6,274 bases of DNA. Source: Candidatus Latescibacterota bacterium (GTDB taxonomy: Bacteria > Latescibacterota > UBA2968 > GCA-2709665). The notes beneath the pieces are model-generated. The model was not told the origin of the DNA. It was given only the letters and a program-made list of their open reading frames with translations, and did no database searches. The translations under genes and the position numbers were made by a program. This document shows, one piece after another, positions 1 through 6,261 of the stretch (the first letter of the stretch is position 1; every line of letters starts with the position of its first letter). The stretch is from positions 1-6,274 of the forward strand of contig JASLMQ010000664.1 of NCBI GenBank assembly GCA_030746455.1, read 5' to 3'.

Positions 1-16
1 GAAGGCCCGGGAATGC

Positions 17-958
17 GTGAGGAAGCTATGGGCCCTCGTGGCTATGCTGGTCCTTCTCGCGTCCCCTGCCATCACGCTCGCCGAGGGATGGTCCGAGCTG
101 GGCGAGACTGGTCTCCTGCTCCGGTTCCGAGACGCGGACCGCCCGCTCGCCGAGACGCTCCTGGATGATCTCACGGCGGGTCGCGATGAGATCGCTGGGC
201 TGCTGGGCGTGGAACAGGAAGGCGCGATCACGGTCTACCTCGCGCCGTCGGAGGCCGACTTCTCCCGTCTGACGGGAGGCCGTATCCCGCACTGGGGGAT
301 CGGGTGCGCGTTCCCTGAGTCCGGGTTCGTCGTGTTGCGCAAGCGGCCCGGGCAGTCGGCAGAGCTCCTTCAGACCGCCCGACACGAGATCGCCCACATC
401 CTGCTTCACCGAGCGGCCCCCCGCGGCTTCCCCGTCTGGTTCGGCGAGGGCGTTGCGATGTGGGCGTCGCGGGAGTGGCGCCTGCGCCAAAGCGCCCAGG
501 CCATGCTCGCCGTGATCTCCGGGGGGCTTGTCCCGCTGGCCGAGATCGACTCGGTACTCAGCTTCGCCTCTCCCGAGGCCGACCTGGCCTATACCGAGAG
601 CCTGCTGGCGGTCACCTTCCTGATCCACGAAGGCGGCCGTGGCGCGGTGGCCGAGATCGTGGTGGAGCTGGCTGAGCGGACGTCGTTCGCCGTTGCGCTC
701 TACCGGGTCACGGGGCTCACTCCCAATCGGTTCGAGGCGGCCTTTTTCGAATACGTGCGTGGCCGCTTCGGTCTGACGTCGATTCTCACTGCACCAGAGG
801 CGCTCTGGTTCTACATAGCGCTTCTTTTTGTTTTCTCCTACCTAGGGGTGCGGTACCGCAACCGGGTCCGGACCCGGGAGTGGGAGGCGGAGGACCCCGC
901 GGAGGGGCTTCCGCTGCGTCTGCGCCTGCAGGTCTTTCGGCGCAAGGGGGAACCGTGA
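17..958 (+). CDS. Membrane-anchored HEXXH metallopeptidase-like protein (peptidase MA-like, gluzincin type)
   Basis: Predicted zinc peptidase of 313 residues; substrate unknown. Residues 1-22 look like a Sec signal peptide: a basic start (MRK), a hydrophobic core and a likely cleavage near ITLA-EG. Residues 123-127 are HEIAH, the HEXXH zinc and catalytic motif. WFGEG follows at 141-145, so E144 is the likely third zinc ligand, as in gluzincins with a W-x-x-E-G motif. Residues about 263-280 (LWFYIALLFVFSYLG) form a single membrane helix followed by a basic tail (RYRNRVRTR), so the catalytic part should lie outside the cytoplasmic membrane with the C-terminus inside. The GTG start gives a clean signal peptide; the frame stays open to the window edge, so a start further upstream is possible. 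Another frame has a TGA at 18-20 that would overlap this GTG by four bases. The gene overlaps coaE by four bases. The fold and zinc site are well supported; activity and target are not. Confidence 0.85.
   Translation: MRKLWALVAMLVLLASPAITLAEGWSELGETGLLLRFRDADRPLAETLLDDLTAGRDEIAGLLGVEQEGAITVYLAPSEADFSRLTGGRIPHWGIGCAFPESGFVVLRKRPGQSAELLQTARHEIAHILLHRAAPRGFPVWFGEGVAMWASREWRLRQSAQAMLAVISGGLVPLAEIDSVLSFASPEADLAYTESLLAVTFLIHEGGRGAVAEIVVELAERTSFAVALYRVTGLTPNRFEAAFFEYVRGRFGLTSILTAPEALWFYIALLFVFSYLGVRYRNRVRTREWEAEDPAEGLPLRLRLQVFRRKGEP
944..952 (+). promoter_or_regulatory. Ribosome binding site fixing the coaE start
   Basis: AAGGGGGAA lies two bases before the GTG at 955. It supports that GTG over the in-frame upstream start at 880, which would add 25 Gly/Ala/Pro-rich residues ahead of the P-loop strand and overlap the peptidase gene by 79 bases. 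Confidence 0.6.
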
Positions 959-1599
959 CGCTCGGGGTGACAGGGAGCATGGGCGCGGGAAAGAGCACCG
1001 TGTGCCGCGTGTTCGAATCGCAGGGCGCCCTGGTAATCGATGCCGACACCATCGGGCACGAGACCCTGGGCGATCCCGATGTCCGGAGGGGGCTGGTGGC
1101 CGAGTTCGGGGACGCCGTCCTGGATTCGGACGGGCGGATCGTGAGGCCGGAGCTGGGTCGGCGGGCCTTCGCTTCTCCCGAGGCACGGGAGCGTCTCAAC
1201 GCCATCGTCTGGCCCGCGCTGGGGCGCCGACTCGATGCAGCACGGGAGCGGGCCCTGCAGGAGAGGCCCGATCGGCCGGTGGTGATCGATGCGGCCCTGT
1301 TGATCGAATGGGGCGACCCCAGAGCGTTTTGCGACGTCCTGGTGGTGGTTACGGCCCGGGCGCAACTGCGGAAGGAGCGGTCCATGCAACGGCTGGGGAT
1401 CACCGAGCCGGAGGCGGAGGCCCGGATGGTATCGCAGCTGCCGGACGACCAAAAGACCCGCGTTGCCGACCATGTGATCCGGAACGACGGGTCGCCCGAG
1501 GAGCTCGAGCAGAGGGCGCTGGTCCTCTGGCGGGAGATTGCACCGGATCAGGAGGCGGACAACGCCGACTCGTCGAGGGGACGAGGCCACACCCACTGA
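955..1599 (+). CDS. coaE: Dephospho-CoA kinase
   Basis: Catalyses the last step of coenzyme A synthesis: ATP-dependent phosphorylation of the 3'-hydroxyl of the dephospho-CoA ribose, in the cytoplasm. From the GTG at 955 the protein is 214 residues, near the usual 200 for CoaE. The first strand (TLGVTG) runs straight into the Walker A loop GSMGAGKST at residues 7-15. IDADTIGHE at 28-36 matches the family's D-A-D motif, with D31 in the expected catalytic position. LNAIVWPAL (81-89), VIDAALLIEW (110-119) and the C-terminal QLPDDQKTRVADHVIRNDGS block match CoaE landmarks in order, the last resembling the usual Q...K...AD.VI.N.G pattern. The GTG overlaps the peptidase stop as GTGA, which suggests translational coupling. 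gcvPA begins 15 bases after the stop, so coaE probably shares an operon with the P-protein genes. CoA synthesis and glycine cleavage have no direct link, so the shared transcript is probably housekeeping co-expression. Confidence 0.95.
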   Translation: MTLGVTGSMGAGKSTVCRVFESQGALVIDADTIGHETLGDPDVRRGLVAEFGDAVLDSDGRIVRPELGRRAFASPEARERLNAIVWPALGRRLDAARERALQERPDRPVVIDAALLIEWGDPRAFCDVLVVVTARAQLRKERSMQRLGITEPEAEARMVSQLPDDQKTRVADHVIRNDGSPEELEQRALVLWREIAPDQEADNADSSRGRGHTH

Positions 1600-1614
1600 G
1601 GGGTCTGTCTACCT

Positions 1615-2955
1615 ATGAACTACACGCCGCACACCGAACGGGACGTCCAGCGCATGCTGGACGTCCTTGGGCTCGAGACCACGGCGGACCTGTTCGAGCC
1701 GGTTCCGGAGGCGCTACGCCTGAAGCGGCTGGATGTGGCGCCCGGCATCAGCGAGATGGAGGCACGGGCCGCCGTGAGCGAGCTGACGAGCCGGCTGCGG
1801 AGGGATGCCCCGTGTCTGTCGTTCCTGGGCGGCGGGGCCTACGATCACTTCGCCCCCAGCGTCGTCGATGCCGTGATCTCCCGGAGCGAGTTCTACACCG
1901 CGTATACCCCTTACCAGCCCGAGGTCAGCCAGGGCACGCTGAGGGCGATCTTCGAGTTCCAGACGATGGTGTGCGAGCTGACGGGCATGGAGGTGGCCAA
2001 CGCCTCGATGTACGACGGCGCCTCCGCCACGGCCGAGGCCGTGCTGATGTCGGTCCGGATCAACAACGGGACCCGTGTGCTCCTTCCCAGGAGCCTGCAC
2101 CCGCACTACAGGCAGGTGGTCGAGACCTATGTGCGCGGGATCGGACTGGAGATCGTTGAGATCCCCTGGACCGAGGCGGGCAGCCTGGACCTGGATCGGG
2201 TGGCCTCGGAGATCGACGATCAAACCGCAGCCGTGGTGGTCCAGAATCCGAACTTCCTGGGTATCCTCGAGCCGTTGGAGGAGCTGGGGGCCCTGGTGAA
2301 CCCATCGACCGCGGCCTACGTGGCCGTGGTCAATCCGATCTCGCTCGGCGTGATCCGGCCACCGGGCGATTTCGGCGCCGATATCGTGGTGGGCGACGGA
2401 CAGCCCCTGGGACTTCCCCTTTCGTTTGGGGGGCCCTATGTCGGTTTCTTCGCCACGAGAGATCGACACCTCCGGCGGATGCCCGGCAGGGTCTGCGGCG
2501 AGACCGTGGATGTCGACGGCAAACGCGGCTTCGTTCTAACCCTTCAGACCCGCGAACAGCACATCCGTAGGGAGCGGGCCACCTCCAACATCTGCACGAA
2601 CCAGACGCTGTGCGCGACGGCCGCCACGGTCTACATGGCCGCCGTGGGCCCGGATGGATTGCAAGAGGTCGGCCGCCTCAACTGGCAGCGCGGCCACCAG
2701 GCGGCGGAGGCCCTGGATGCGGTGGCGGACCTCTCGCTGAGATTCACGGGTCCCACGTTCAACGAGTTCGTGTTGGATGTGGGGGGATCGGCCTCGCAGG
2801 CGCTGTCGTTCCTTCGGGCGAAGGGCATCGCGGCCGGAATCGACCTGGGCAGGTTCTATCCTGAACTGGACGACTGCATTCTCACCTGCGCCACCGAGAC
2901 GAAGACGCCGTCGGACATCCACGCGCTGGTTTCGGCCTGGGGGGACAGGGGATGA
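1615..2955 (+). CDS. gcvPA: Glycine dehydrogenase (decarboxylating) subunit 1, P-protein N-terminal half
   Basis: One of two subunits of split P-protein of the glycine cleavage system. With GcvPB it decarboxylates glycine on PLP and passes the aminomethyl group to the lipoyl arm of H-protein. Its 446 residues match the usual length of about 450. Family landmarks appear in order: an N-terminal TPHTERDVQRML (4-15), SFLGGGAYDHFAP (69-81), SRSEFYTAYTPYQPEVSQGT (89-108), FEFQTMVCELTGMEVANASM (113-132) and GDGQPLGLPLSFGGPY (about 260-275). This subunit has a fold-type I aminotransferase fold; the PLP lysine is carried by GcvPB. The ATG at 1615 has GAGGGG at 1598-1603, overlapping the coaE stop, with a long spacer of about 11 bases. 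The stop overlaps the gcvPB start as ATGA, as expected for subunits made in equal amounts. I see no truncation or frameshift. Confidence 0.97.
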   Translation: MNYTPHTERDVQRMLDVLGLETTADLFEPVPEALRLKRLDVAPGISEMEARAAVSELTSRLRRDAPCLSFLGGGAYDHFAPSVVDAVISRSEFYTAYTPYQPEVSQGTLRAIFEFQTMVCELTGMEVANASMYDGASATAEAVLMSVRINNGTRVLLPRSLHPHYRQVVETYVRGIGLEIVEIPWTEAGSLDLDRVASEIDDQTAAVVVQNPNFLGILEPLEELGALVNPSTAAYVAVVNPISLGVIRPPGDFGADIVVGDGQPLGLPLSFGGPYVGFFATRDRHLRRMPGRVCGETVDVDGKRGFVLTLQTREQHIRRERATSNICTNQTLCATAATVYMAAVGPDGLQEVGRLNWQRGHQAAEALDAVADLSLRFTGPTFNEFVLDVGGSASQALSFLRAKGIAAGIDLGRFYPELDDCILTCATETKTPSDIHALVSAWGDRG

Positions 2956-4418
2956 ACAAGGACCTTCTGATCTTCGAGCGCGGTGAGCAAGGCCGTCGGT
3001 GCACGGTGTTTCCCGAGGTGGACGGATCGGCTGCGCCCATTCCGGAGGGGATGCGGCGGCGCTCGGCGCCGGCCCTGCCCGAGGTGAGTGAACTCGAGCT
3101 GATGCGCCACTACGTGGGCCTGTCGACGATGAACTTCAGCATCGACACGGCGTTCTACCCGCTGGGCTCGTGCACGATGAAGTACAATCCCAAGGTGCAC
3201 GAATGGGCGGCGAGGCTGCCGGAGATGACCGGGCTGCATCCCTTCGCCGACGAGGCATCTGCACAGCCCGCCCTTCAGATTCTCTGGGAGATGGAGCAGG
3301 TTCTGAGGGAAGTGACCGGGATGGATGGATTCACATTCCAGCCCGCAGCCGGCGCGCACGGGGAGTTCGTCGGTATCTCGCTGATTGCGGCCTACCATCG
3401 GGAACGGGGCGATCCCAAACGCGTCTTTCTGATACCCGACTCCGCCCACGGGACGAATCCGGCCACGGCGGCGATGTGCGGGTACACGGTTACCGCGGTC
3501 AAGTCCACGGATCGGGGCACGGTGGACACCTCCGATCTGAGGGATAAGATGAACGATCAGGTTGCCGGCCTGATGCTCACCAATCCGAACACGTTCGGGG
3601 TCTTCGAGGACGAGATCCTCGAGATCGAAGCGATCGTCCACCGCGGCGGGGGGCTGCTCTACTACGACGGGGCGAACCTCAACGCGCTCCTCGGGCAGTG
3701 CCGACCGGGTGACATGGGGTTCGACGTCGTCCACCTGAACCTTCACAAGACCTTTACCACGCCCCACGGGGGAGGCGGTCCGGGATCGGGTCCGGTGGGG
3801 GTCAAACAGTCGCTGGTGCCCCATCTGCCGGTACCCGTCGTGGTCCGGGACGGCGATGCCTACCGTCTCGATTACGACCGGCCCTTGTCGATCGGCAAGG
3901 TCAGCAGCTTCTGGGGTAATTTCGGAATGGTGCTGAGGGCCTACGTATACTCCCTAATGCTGGGTGGGGAAGGCATGCGGCGCACCGGCGAGATGGCGGT
4001 GCTCAACGCGAACTACCTGGCTAAATGCCTGGAGGGTTTGTTTGATCGGCCCAAGAAGGCCCAGCCGATGCACGAGATGGTGCTGTCGGCATCCCGCCAG
4101 AAGCGGGAGCAGGGGATCACGGCGCTCGACATCGCGAAGCGACTCATCGACCTGGGATACCATCCGCCGACCATCTACTTCCCATTGCCCAACGTGGCGC
4201 CAGAGGCCATGCTGGTCGAACCGACCGAAACCGAGAGCCTGGACACGCTCGATGCCTTCGCCGAGGCGATGGCTCAGATCGCGCGCGAGGCGGAGACGAG
4301 CCCAGACCTCCTGCGCGAGGCGCCGCACGATACCCCCGTCCGAAGGCTGGACGAAGCCACGGCTGCGCGGAAGCCCGTGTTGAGGTGGCGTGCACCTGAC
4401 GAGCGGGAGGCAGGCTGA
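2952..4418 (+). CDS. gcvPB: Glycine dehydrogenase (decarboxylating) subunit 2, P-protein C-terminal half with the PLP lysine
   Basis: Catalytic PLP-carrying subunit of split P-protein, 488 residues, at the usual length. STMNFSIDTAFYPLGSCTMK is at about 58-77. DSAHGTNPATA at 163-173 and YYDGANLNALLG at 237-248 are hallmark motifs; D239 is the likely aspartate pairing with the PLP ring nitrogen. NLHKTFTTPHGGGGPG follows, with K266 the lysine expected to form the internal aldimine and a glycine-rich loop after it. The C-terminus ends in the family block TPVRRLDEATAARKPVLRW, so the protein is complete. The start overlaps the gcvPA stop as ATGA and GGGGGGACA at 2939-2947 is a good ribosome site. 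It is the last gene of the operon; a terminator follows 38 bases after the stop. gcvT, gcvH and lpd are not in the window and must lie elsewhere for the system to work. Confidence 0.97.
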   Translation: MNKDLLIFERGEQGRRCTVFPEVDGSAAPIPEGMRRRSAPALPEVSELELMRHYVGLSTMNFSIDTAFYPLGSCTMKYNPKVHEWAARLPEMTGLHPFADEASAQPALQILWEMEQVLREVTGMDGFTFQPAAGAHGEFVGISLIAAYHRERGDPKRVFLIPDSAHGTNPATAAMCGYTVTAVKSTDRGTVDTSDLRDKMNDQVAGLMLTNPNTFGVFEDEILEIEAIVHRGGGLLYYDGANLNALLGQCRPGDMGFDVVHLNLHKTFTTPHGGGGPGSGPVGVKQSLVPHLPVPVVVRDGDAYRLDYDRPLSIGKVSSFWGNFGMVLRAYVYSLMLGGEGMRRTGEMAVLNANYLAKCLEGLFDRPKKAQPMHEMVLSASRQKREQGITALDIAKRLIDLGYHPPTIYFPLPNVAPEAMLVEPTETESLDTLDAFAEAMAQIAREAETSPDLLREAPHDTPVRRLDEATAARKPVLRWRAPDEREAG

Positions 4419-4456
4419 CAGGCGCTGAACGAGCCGGTTGGCTGAGGACATGAAGG

Positions 4457-4491
4457 AAAGGGGGCCGCGAGATTCTCTCGCGGCCCCCTTT
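4457..4491. terminator. Bidirectional intrinsic terminator between convergent operons
   Basis: A perfect 16-bp inverted repeat: AAAGGGGGCCGCGAGA at 4457-4472, loop TTC at 4473-4475, and the exact reverse complement at 4476-4491. The outer A/T bases give a U-rich tail on either strand, though the T-tracts beyond the stem are short and broken (TTTGGTCTTTCC on plus; TTTCCTTC on minus). It sits between the gcvPB stop (plus) and the VOC gene stop (minus), so one hairpin can end both transcripts. Confidence 0.85.
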
Positions 4492-4517
4492 GGTCTTTCC
4501 CGGCGAAGGCGGGGATG

Positions 4518-4946
4518 TCAGGGATCGGGTGCGGGCGGGCAGGTGATTTCGATCAGGTTGCCGTCTGGATCTTGGACAAACACGAACCGCCCACCGTCCG
4601 ATCGGCGGGTGCCCGGCCCTCCGACGATCCGGACCCACTCGCCGTCGATGGACTTCAGGACGCGGTCGAAGTCCGAGACCTCGAAGGCGATGTGTCGACG
4701 CGTGGGCCTGGGATGCTCTTCGGCCACCAGCAGATGGACCTCGGCATCGCCACACCTGTAGTAGGCCACCTGGACGTCGGCGTGGGGCCTCTGGATGGGC
4801 GGCAGCCCGAGGAAACCCCCATAGAACGAGTTCGCCCGTGCCAAATCGCTCACGATCAGGGTGATATGACTGAGGCGATCGATCTGGAGTAGGGGGGTGA
4901 CCGCGCCTCTTCGCGTCGGCCCGTGGGCCTGCGCGCTATCGGGCAC
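4518..4946 (-). CDS. VOC superfamily protein (glyoxalase / bleomycin-resistance fold), function unassigned
   Basis: A 142-residue single-unit VOC protein. The core starts near residue 21 with QIDRLSHITLIVSDLARANSFY, the first beta-alpha module; FYGGFLGLPP is the usual F-Y-x-x-x-L-G-L turn. The second module has RHIAFEVSD (84-92) and ends in FVQDPDGNLIEIT (123-135), the common D-P-D-G-N-x-I-E signature. H27, H85 and E133 are candidate metal ligands, with E69 or H71 as a possible fourth, consistent with a divalent-metal site. VOC proteins include glyoxalases, thiol transferases and dioxygenases, and the substrate cannot be read here. The GTG start directly abuts the TAG of the sigma gene (TAG at 4949-4947, GTG at 4946-4944) in the same frame. 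No strong Shine-Dalgarno sequence precedes it, only GGAAAA inside the sigma gene's 3' end. Translation therefore probably depends on ribosomes finishing the sigma gene. Residues 1-19 look like unstructured linker. Confidence 0.88.
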   Translation of the reverse strand: MPDSAQAHGPTRRGAVTPLLQIDRLSHITLIVSDLARANSFYGGFLGLPPIQRPHADVQVAYYRCGDAEVHLLVAEEHPRPTRRHIAFEVSDFDRVLKSIDGEWVRIVGGPGTRRSDGGRFVFVQDPDGNLIEITCPPAPDP

Positions 4947-5828
4947 CTAGTTTTCCGTCAGGTAGGCCCGGATCTTCCGCATCCGGGAGGGGTGCTTCAG
5001 GGCCGCAAGCGCCTTGTCCCTGATTTGGCGTACTCGCTCCTTGGTGAGGCTCAGCTGGTTTCCGATCTTTTCCAGCGTCATGGAGTCCCCACCATCCAGA
5101 CCGAAATAAAGCCTGAGCACCTTGGCTTCCCGGTCGGACAGGGTGTCGAGGACGGCGCGGACCTCGGCCGCCATCGACTGCTCCATCACCTCCACCTCCG
5201 GTGTGACCTGATCGGTATCCGCCACGATTTCGAGCAGGGAGGTGTCGGGGCCCTCTTCCAGCGGCATGTCGAGAGAGACATGCCATCGAGCGGCCTCGAG
5301 GAGGTCCTGGGCCTGGCGGGGCTGCATCTCCGCCCGGTGAGCGATCTCCTCGATGGTGGGCTCGCGTCCCAGCTCCTGTTTGAGGCCCGAGGCGATGCGC
5401 TCCAATCTGCAGAGATGCTTGATCTTGTTCACGGGCAGCCTGACCATCCGGGCCTTTTCGGCCAGCGCGGAGAGGATGCCCTGGCGGATCCACCAGACGG
5501 CGTAGGTGGTGAACTTCACACCAACGGTCTCGTTGTAGCGCGTCGCCGCGCGCACGAGGCCGACGTTGCCCTCGGCGATGAGGTCTTCCAGCGGGAGACC
5601 CCGCCCCTGATACTCCTTCGCGATCGTGATGACAAAGCGGAGGTTCGACTCGACCATCTGCGCGAGGCTCTTCTGGTCCCCGGCGCGGATCCGCTTGGCC
5701 AGTTTGACTTCTTGCTGGGGTGTCAGGAGGTCGTTGTAGGCGATGTCCCTCAGGTAGAGTTCAAGGGCTGTTCGCCTGCGACCCGGAGATTCGGTTCCGG
5801 TTTCCCGACTCGCTAGCGTGGCTGGCAT
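4947..5828 (-). CDS. Sigma-70 family RNA polymerase sigma factor, short RpoD/SigA type without region 1.1
   Basis: Directs RNA polymerase to promoters. From the ATG at 5828 the protein is 293 residues. Region 1.2 is at about 19-50 (TALELYLRDI...LTPQQEVKLAKRI). Region 2 is at about 51-132, with the core-binding block LPLEDLIAEGNVGLVRAATRY (78-98) and the promoter-melting and -10-reading block FTTYAVWWIRQGILSALAEK (106-125). Region 3 is at about 133-204, including GREPTIEEIA and the region 3.2 finger SLDMPLEEGPDTSLLEIVAD. Region 4 is at about 215-290, with the helix-turn-helix SLTKERVRQIRDKALAAL (260-277) reading the -35 element. Region 1.1 is absent: only some 18 residues precede region 1.2. 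That fits the short primary sigma of Bacteroidota-like lineages, or a group 2 sigma. In E. coli numbering Q437 is kept (Q116), but T440 and R441 become L119 and S120, and R584 becomes K263. An in-frame GTG at 5930 would add 34 unlikely residues. It is cotranscribed with the downstream VOC gene. Sigma identity is certain; whether it is the primary factor is not. Confidence 0.95.
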   Translation of the reverse strand: MPATLASRETGTESPGRRRTALELYLRDIAYNDLLTPQQEVKLAKRIRAGDQKSLAQMVESNLRFVITIAKEYQGRGLPLEDLIAEGNVGLVRAATRYNETVGVKFTTYAVWWIRQGILSALAEKARMVRLPVNKIKHLCRLERIASGLKQELGREPTIEEIAHRAEMQPRQAQDLLEAARWHVSLDMPLEEGPDTSLLEIVADTDQVTPEVEVMEQSMAAEVRAVLDTLSDREAKVLRLYFGLDGGDSMTLEKIGNQLSLTKERVRQIRDKALAALKHPSRMRKIRAYLTEN

Positions 5829-5830
5829 TG

Positions 5831-5841
5831 CTTTCCCCCCC
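5831..5841 (-). promoter_or_regulatory. Ribosome binding site fixing the sigma factor start
   Basis: On the minus strand GGGGGGGAAAG ends two bases before the ATG at 5828-5826. This purine run is the best translation signal in the area and favours that ATG over the in-frame GTG at 5930. The run of seven G also makes the spot slippage-prone and a possible sequencing-error site, but it is outside the coding region. Confidence 0.6.
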
Positions 5842-6102
5842 GAGTAGTGAGACGATCGGTTCGTTCCATCAGGCATCCTGCCGATGCCGCCAGGCCCATC
5901 CACGGGATGGACATTGAGGGTGGCGCGCACGGGCGCTGAGGGTCTCCGCGCGCCAGGTGGGCGACCAGGTCCGGATGCTGCGACCCGGGCCCGCTCCAGG
6001 CATCGCGATAGACGCTCGGCGACAAGAACGGCCGATCAGCTAAGGGATAAGGAGCACGCTCAAGAAAGGGGAGTTAGCCTTGATTCGACAGAACCCGGTC
6101 AC

Positions 6103-6129
6103 CACGAAAGACACGAAAGACACGAAAGA
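6103..6129 (+). repeat. Three perfect tandem copies of the 9-bp unit CACGAAAGA
   Basis: Copies occupy 6103-6111, 6112-6120 and 6121-6129 without a mismatch. The unit length is a multiple of three, and in one plus-strand frame it reads as Thr-Lys-Asp repeated. Similar CACGAAAGA-like or CACGAAGA-like runs recur in intergenic DNA of various environmental bacteria, as I recall; whether this is a member of such a dispersed family needs a genome search. On the sigma-gene strand it is a pyrimidine-rich run (TCTTTCGTG) about 275 bases upstream of the start. Confidence 0.85.
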
Positions 6130-6212
6130 AGGGCATATCCAGGTGGAGGAAGGCCCGGGCGTTGGCTCACAAAGGGAGGCATGAAGGATCCAGGGCTGGG
6201 CCCGAGGCGGAA

Positions 6213-6261
6213 CCTGGGTACCCAGGCGCTTCGCGCCACTCGCACCCCCCGATTTCGTCGG
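6213..6261. repeat. Cluster of short palindromes, possible dispersed intergenic repeat element
   Basis: CCTGGGTACCCAGG at 6213-6226 is a perfect 14-bp palindrome. Sharing its last two bases, GGCGC-TTC-GCGCC at 6225-6237 is a perfect 5-bp hairpin with a 3-base loop. A weaker CCGA-TTTCG-TCGG hairpin lies at 6249-6261. Closely packed hairpins in a gene-free gap resemble REP-like or other dispersed repeats. The hairpins are directly visible; membership in a repeat family is inference. Confidence 0.55.

Noticed and set aside
1..11. GAAGGCCCGGG shared by the window start and 6149-6159
   Set aside because: Only 11 bases match in GC-rich DNA and the flanks differ, so it is probably chance and not a pair of repeats bounding an element.
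1600..1614. Possible glycine riboswitch before gcvPA
   Set aside because: Only 15 bases separate coaE and gcvPA, far too few for an aptamer, and no such structure precedes the operon inside the window.
1002..2159. Plus-strand ORF of 385 residues across coaE and gcvPA
   Set aside because: It overlaps two clearly conserved genes in another frame and is Arg/Gly/Ala-rich without motifs.
2856..3824. Long minus-strand ORF (322 residues) opposite gcvPB
   Set aside because: It lies antisense to a strongly conserved gene, is rich in Arg/His/Pro/Gly, and has no recognisable domain. GC-rich codon use keeps the opposite frame open.
4923..5816. Long plus-strand ORF (297 residues) opposite the sigma factor
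   Set aside because: The sigma factor on the other strand has all expected regions; this frame shows no family motif and is a shadow of its codon bias.
5813..6025. Minus-strand 70-residue ORF overlapping the sigma start
   Set aside because: No motif, weak composition, and it overlaps the sigma gene's own ribosome site in another frame.
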